A DNA stretch of 64,000 bases from Dyadobacter sp. CECT 9275 (lineage in GTDB: Bacteria; Bacteroidota; Bacteroidia; Cytophagales; Spirosomataceae), in contig NZ_CAJRAF010000001.1 of NCBI RefSeq assembly GCF_907164905.1, positions 655,001-719,000 of the forward strand, in the 5' to 3' direction. The position numbers were made by a program, and so were the translations under genes. Below the pieces are notes generated by a model, which was not told the DNA's origin, searched no databases, and saw only the letters and a list, made by a program, of their open reading frames with translations. Below are positions 63,119 through 64,000 of the stretch, in pieces (within the stretch, counting starts at the first letter, position 1; every line of letters begins with the position of its first letter).

Positions 63119-64000
63119 CTAATTGGATTGTTTGCCTGCTTTGGTGCGTTTCCAAATAACGCGGGCCTCTTTGAATGTCAGATAAGGAGTTCCCTTTTCG
63201 TTATTGAACCTGCTGATTTTATACAATATGTGCCAATGGCGAAGCAATACCTTCCAAGCTTCAAGTATGGAGAAGCCCGACTGATAAATGTGCGCTGGTT
63301 CTGCGCCCGCGCCATTCAGTTCCATAATTTTTATGTTTTTTCCTTGATACAGATCTTCCAGACCCGTGCATCGCAGGTCGTATCTTCCGAAGTAAAAGCC
63401 TTGAACCGACAGGCTGATCCGGTCGAAAACGGCCGTCAATGCCGGGGTGATCAGATGGTTGGCGTTCAGGAATTTGGTACCCAGGCAGTGATTTCCGATG
63501 GAAACCAATGTGATCTTTTCATGCATTCCCGGCACTGTTGTTAAAGATGTGGCATATTTAACTTTAAGACGCTCCCATTGCAAAACGGCCCGGTCGTTGG
63601 CCAGAATGAGTTCTGCAAGATTGTCCCGGCCATTTCCTGTGACGCTCAGAAATTCTTTTTGCACCATGGAAGATACCGTCCCACCTGGCTGATCGGGCAT
63701 GCGGTAATAAAAAACGCCCAATTCGAGCGGGTAGTGGATGTATTCCTGGATCAGGTAATCAACCGGAGTTTTGCTATGATATTGTTCCAAAGCATTTAAA
63801 TCGGCGATTTTCTCAACGCCCCAGCCGCGTTCGCCAGCGTTCGGTTTGGCAATCACCGGGAAATTCAAACCTGCAAAACGCAGTTTTTCCGGTAGGTCAC
63901 GGCGGTCCGTTTTACGATTTATGAAAAGCGTCAACGGCTTGTATTCGTCACTAATCAGGTCAAGAATATCGATTTTCGATTCACCCAGCATCCCGCCTGA
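63119..64000 (-). CDS. ATP-grasp ligase (D-Ala-D-Ala ligase-like), N-terminus beyond window
   Basis: The frame is open to the right edge, so the 5' end lies outside; an internal ATG at 63991 need not be the start. The visible part has an ATP-grasp fold: LNFPVIAKPNAGERGWGVEKI (ATP-binding loop), then DYLIQEYIHYPLELGVFYYR, then FYFGRYDLRCTG and the metal-binding NIKIMELNGAG (E-x-N). The family fits D-alanine-D-alanine ligase-like carboxylate-amine ligases of unknown substrate. The LysE-like gene follows by two bases, so the product and the exporter may serve one pathway. Confidence 0.8.
   Translation of the reverse strand, partial: SGGMLGESKIDILDLISDEYKPLTLFINRKTDRRDLPEKLRFAGLNFPVIAKPNAGERGWGVEKIADLNALEQYHSKTPVDYLIQEYIHYPLELGVFYYRMPDQPGGTVSSMVQKEFLSVTGNGRDNLAELILANDRAVLQWERLKVKYATSLTTVPGMHEKITLVSIGNHCLGTKFLNANHLITPALTAVFDRISLSVQGFYFGRYDLRCTGLEDLYQGKNIKIMELNGAGAEPAHIYQSGFSILEAWKVLLRHWHILYKISRFNNEKGTPYLTFKEARVIWKRTKAGKQSN

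Noticed and set aside
1-64000. CRISPR arrays, rRNA, IS transposases, phage structural genes
   Set aside because: No regularly spaced repeats, rRNA signatures, transposase DDE motifs or phage genes were seen on either strand.

Overview
The window reads as chromosomal DNA of a Bacteroidota (Cytophagales, Spirosomaceae-like) bacterium; Dyadobacter or a close relative is my best guess. The grounds are a SusC/SusD pair, many TonB-dependent and beta-barrel outer-membrane proteins, TlpA-type thioredoxins with DUF4369-like N-termini, -7 elements of the form TAnnTTTG, weak Shine-Dalgarno sequences, and intergenic repeats typical of that family. The genus is inferred; no rRNA is present.

Layout. 1-353: 5' part of an ice-binding-like (DUF3494) secreted protein, running off the left edge. 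1046-4246: a small AT-rich island inserted at the 3' end of a tRNA-Arg(CCT) gene, flanked by a 17-bp direct repeat of the tRNA end. It carries an unknown protein with an HNH-like zinc motif, a truncated RimK-type ATP-grasp fragment and a small secreted protein, with no integrase. 4.3-10.1 kb: hflX, a MATE exporter behind a long leader with a 7-codon upstream ORF, then a sulfur module (persulfide dioxygenase-rhodanese fusion plus two YeeE/YedE half-transporters). 10.1-20.8 kb: a methyltransferase followed by a long minus-strand array for copper or another soft metal: CopA ATPase, HMA proteins, a HYC_CC_PP protein, a TonB receptor with a Cys-Cys plug motif, an HMA-AraC fusion regulator and a heavy-metal-binding lipoprotein. 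Inside that array sits a three-gene operon of unknown function (15.56-18.32 kb).

20.9-32.2 kb: housekeeping and envelope genes (CsaA-like tRNA-binding protein, lactonase-fold protein, TlpA-like thioredoxin, two YdcF-family proteins, pfkA, YfhO-like membrane protein, dienelactone hydrolase). 32.4-37.3 kb: a SusC/SusD nutrient-uptake pair. 37.5-49.8 kb: SDR oxidoreductase, ApbE flavin transferase, alpha/beta hydrolase, Crp/Fnr regulator, CorC/HlyC-type membrane protein, DUF763 protein, a large HEAT-repeat/cytochrome c dehydrogenase-like lipoprotein, a DUF2157 membrane protein and a NAD(P)-binding protein. 49.9-52.7 kb: a BlaI/M56 (BlaR1-like)/TlpA operon behind two perfect dyad operators. 53-57.5 kb: small unknown genes and a minus-strand cluster of two YHS proteins, DoxX, a barrel protein and a DM13 lipoprotein, then DinB. 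57.8-62.3 kb: a hybrid two-component sensor whose 3' end runs into a mazEF toxin-antitoxin pair; mazF has an apparent C-terminal frameshift. 62.5-64 kb: a LysE-type exporter and a truncated-by-window ATP-grasp ligase.

The least explained items are the integrase-less tRNA island, the unknown trio embedded in the copper array, the MATE leader with its short ORF, and the mazF frameshift. No CRISPR array, rRNA, IS transposase or phage structural gene was seen.
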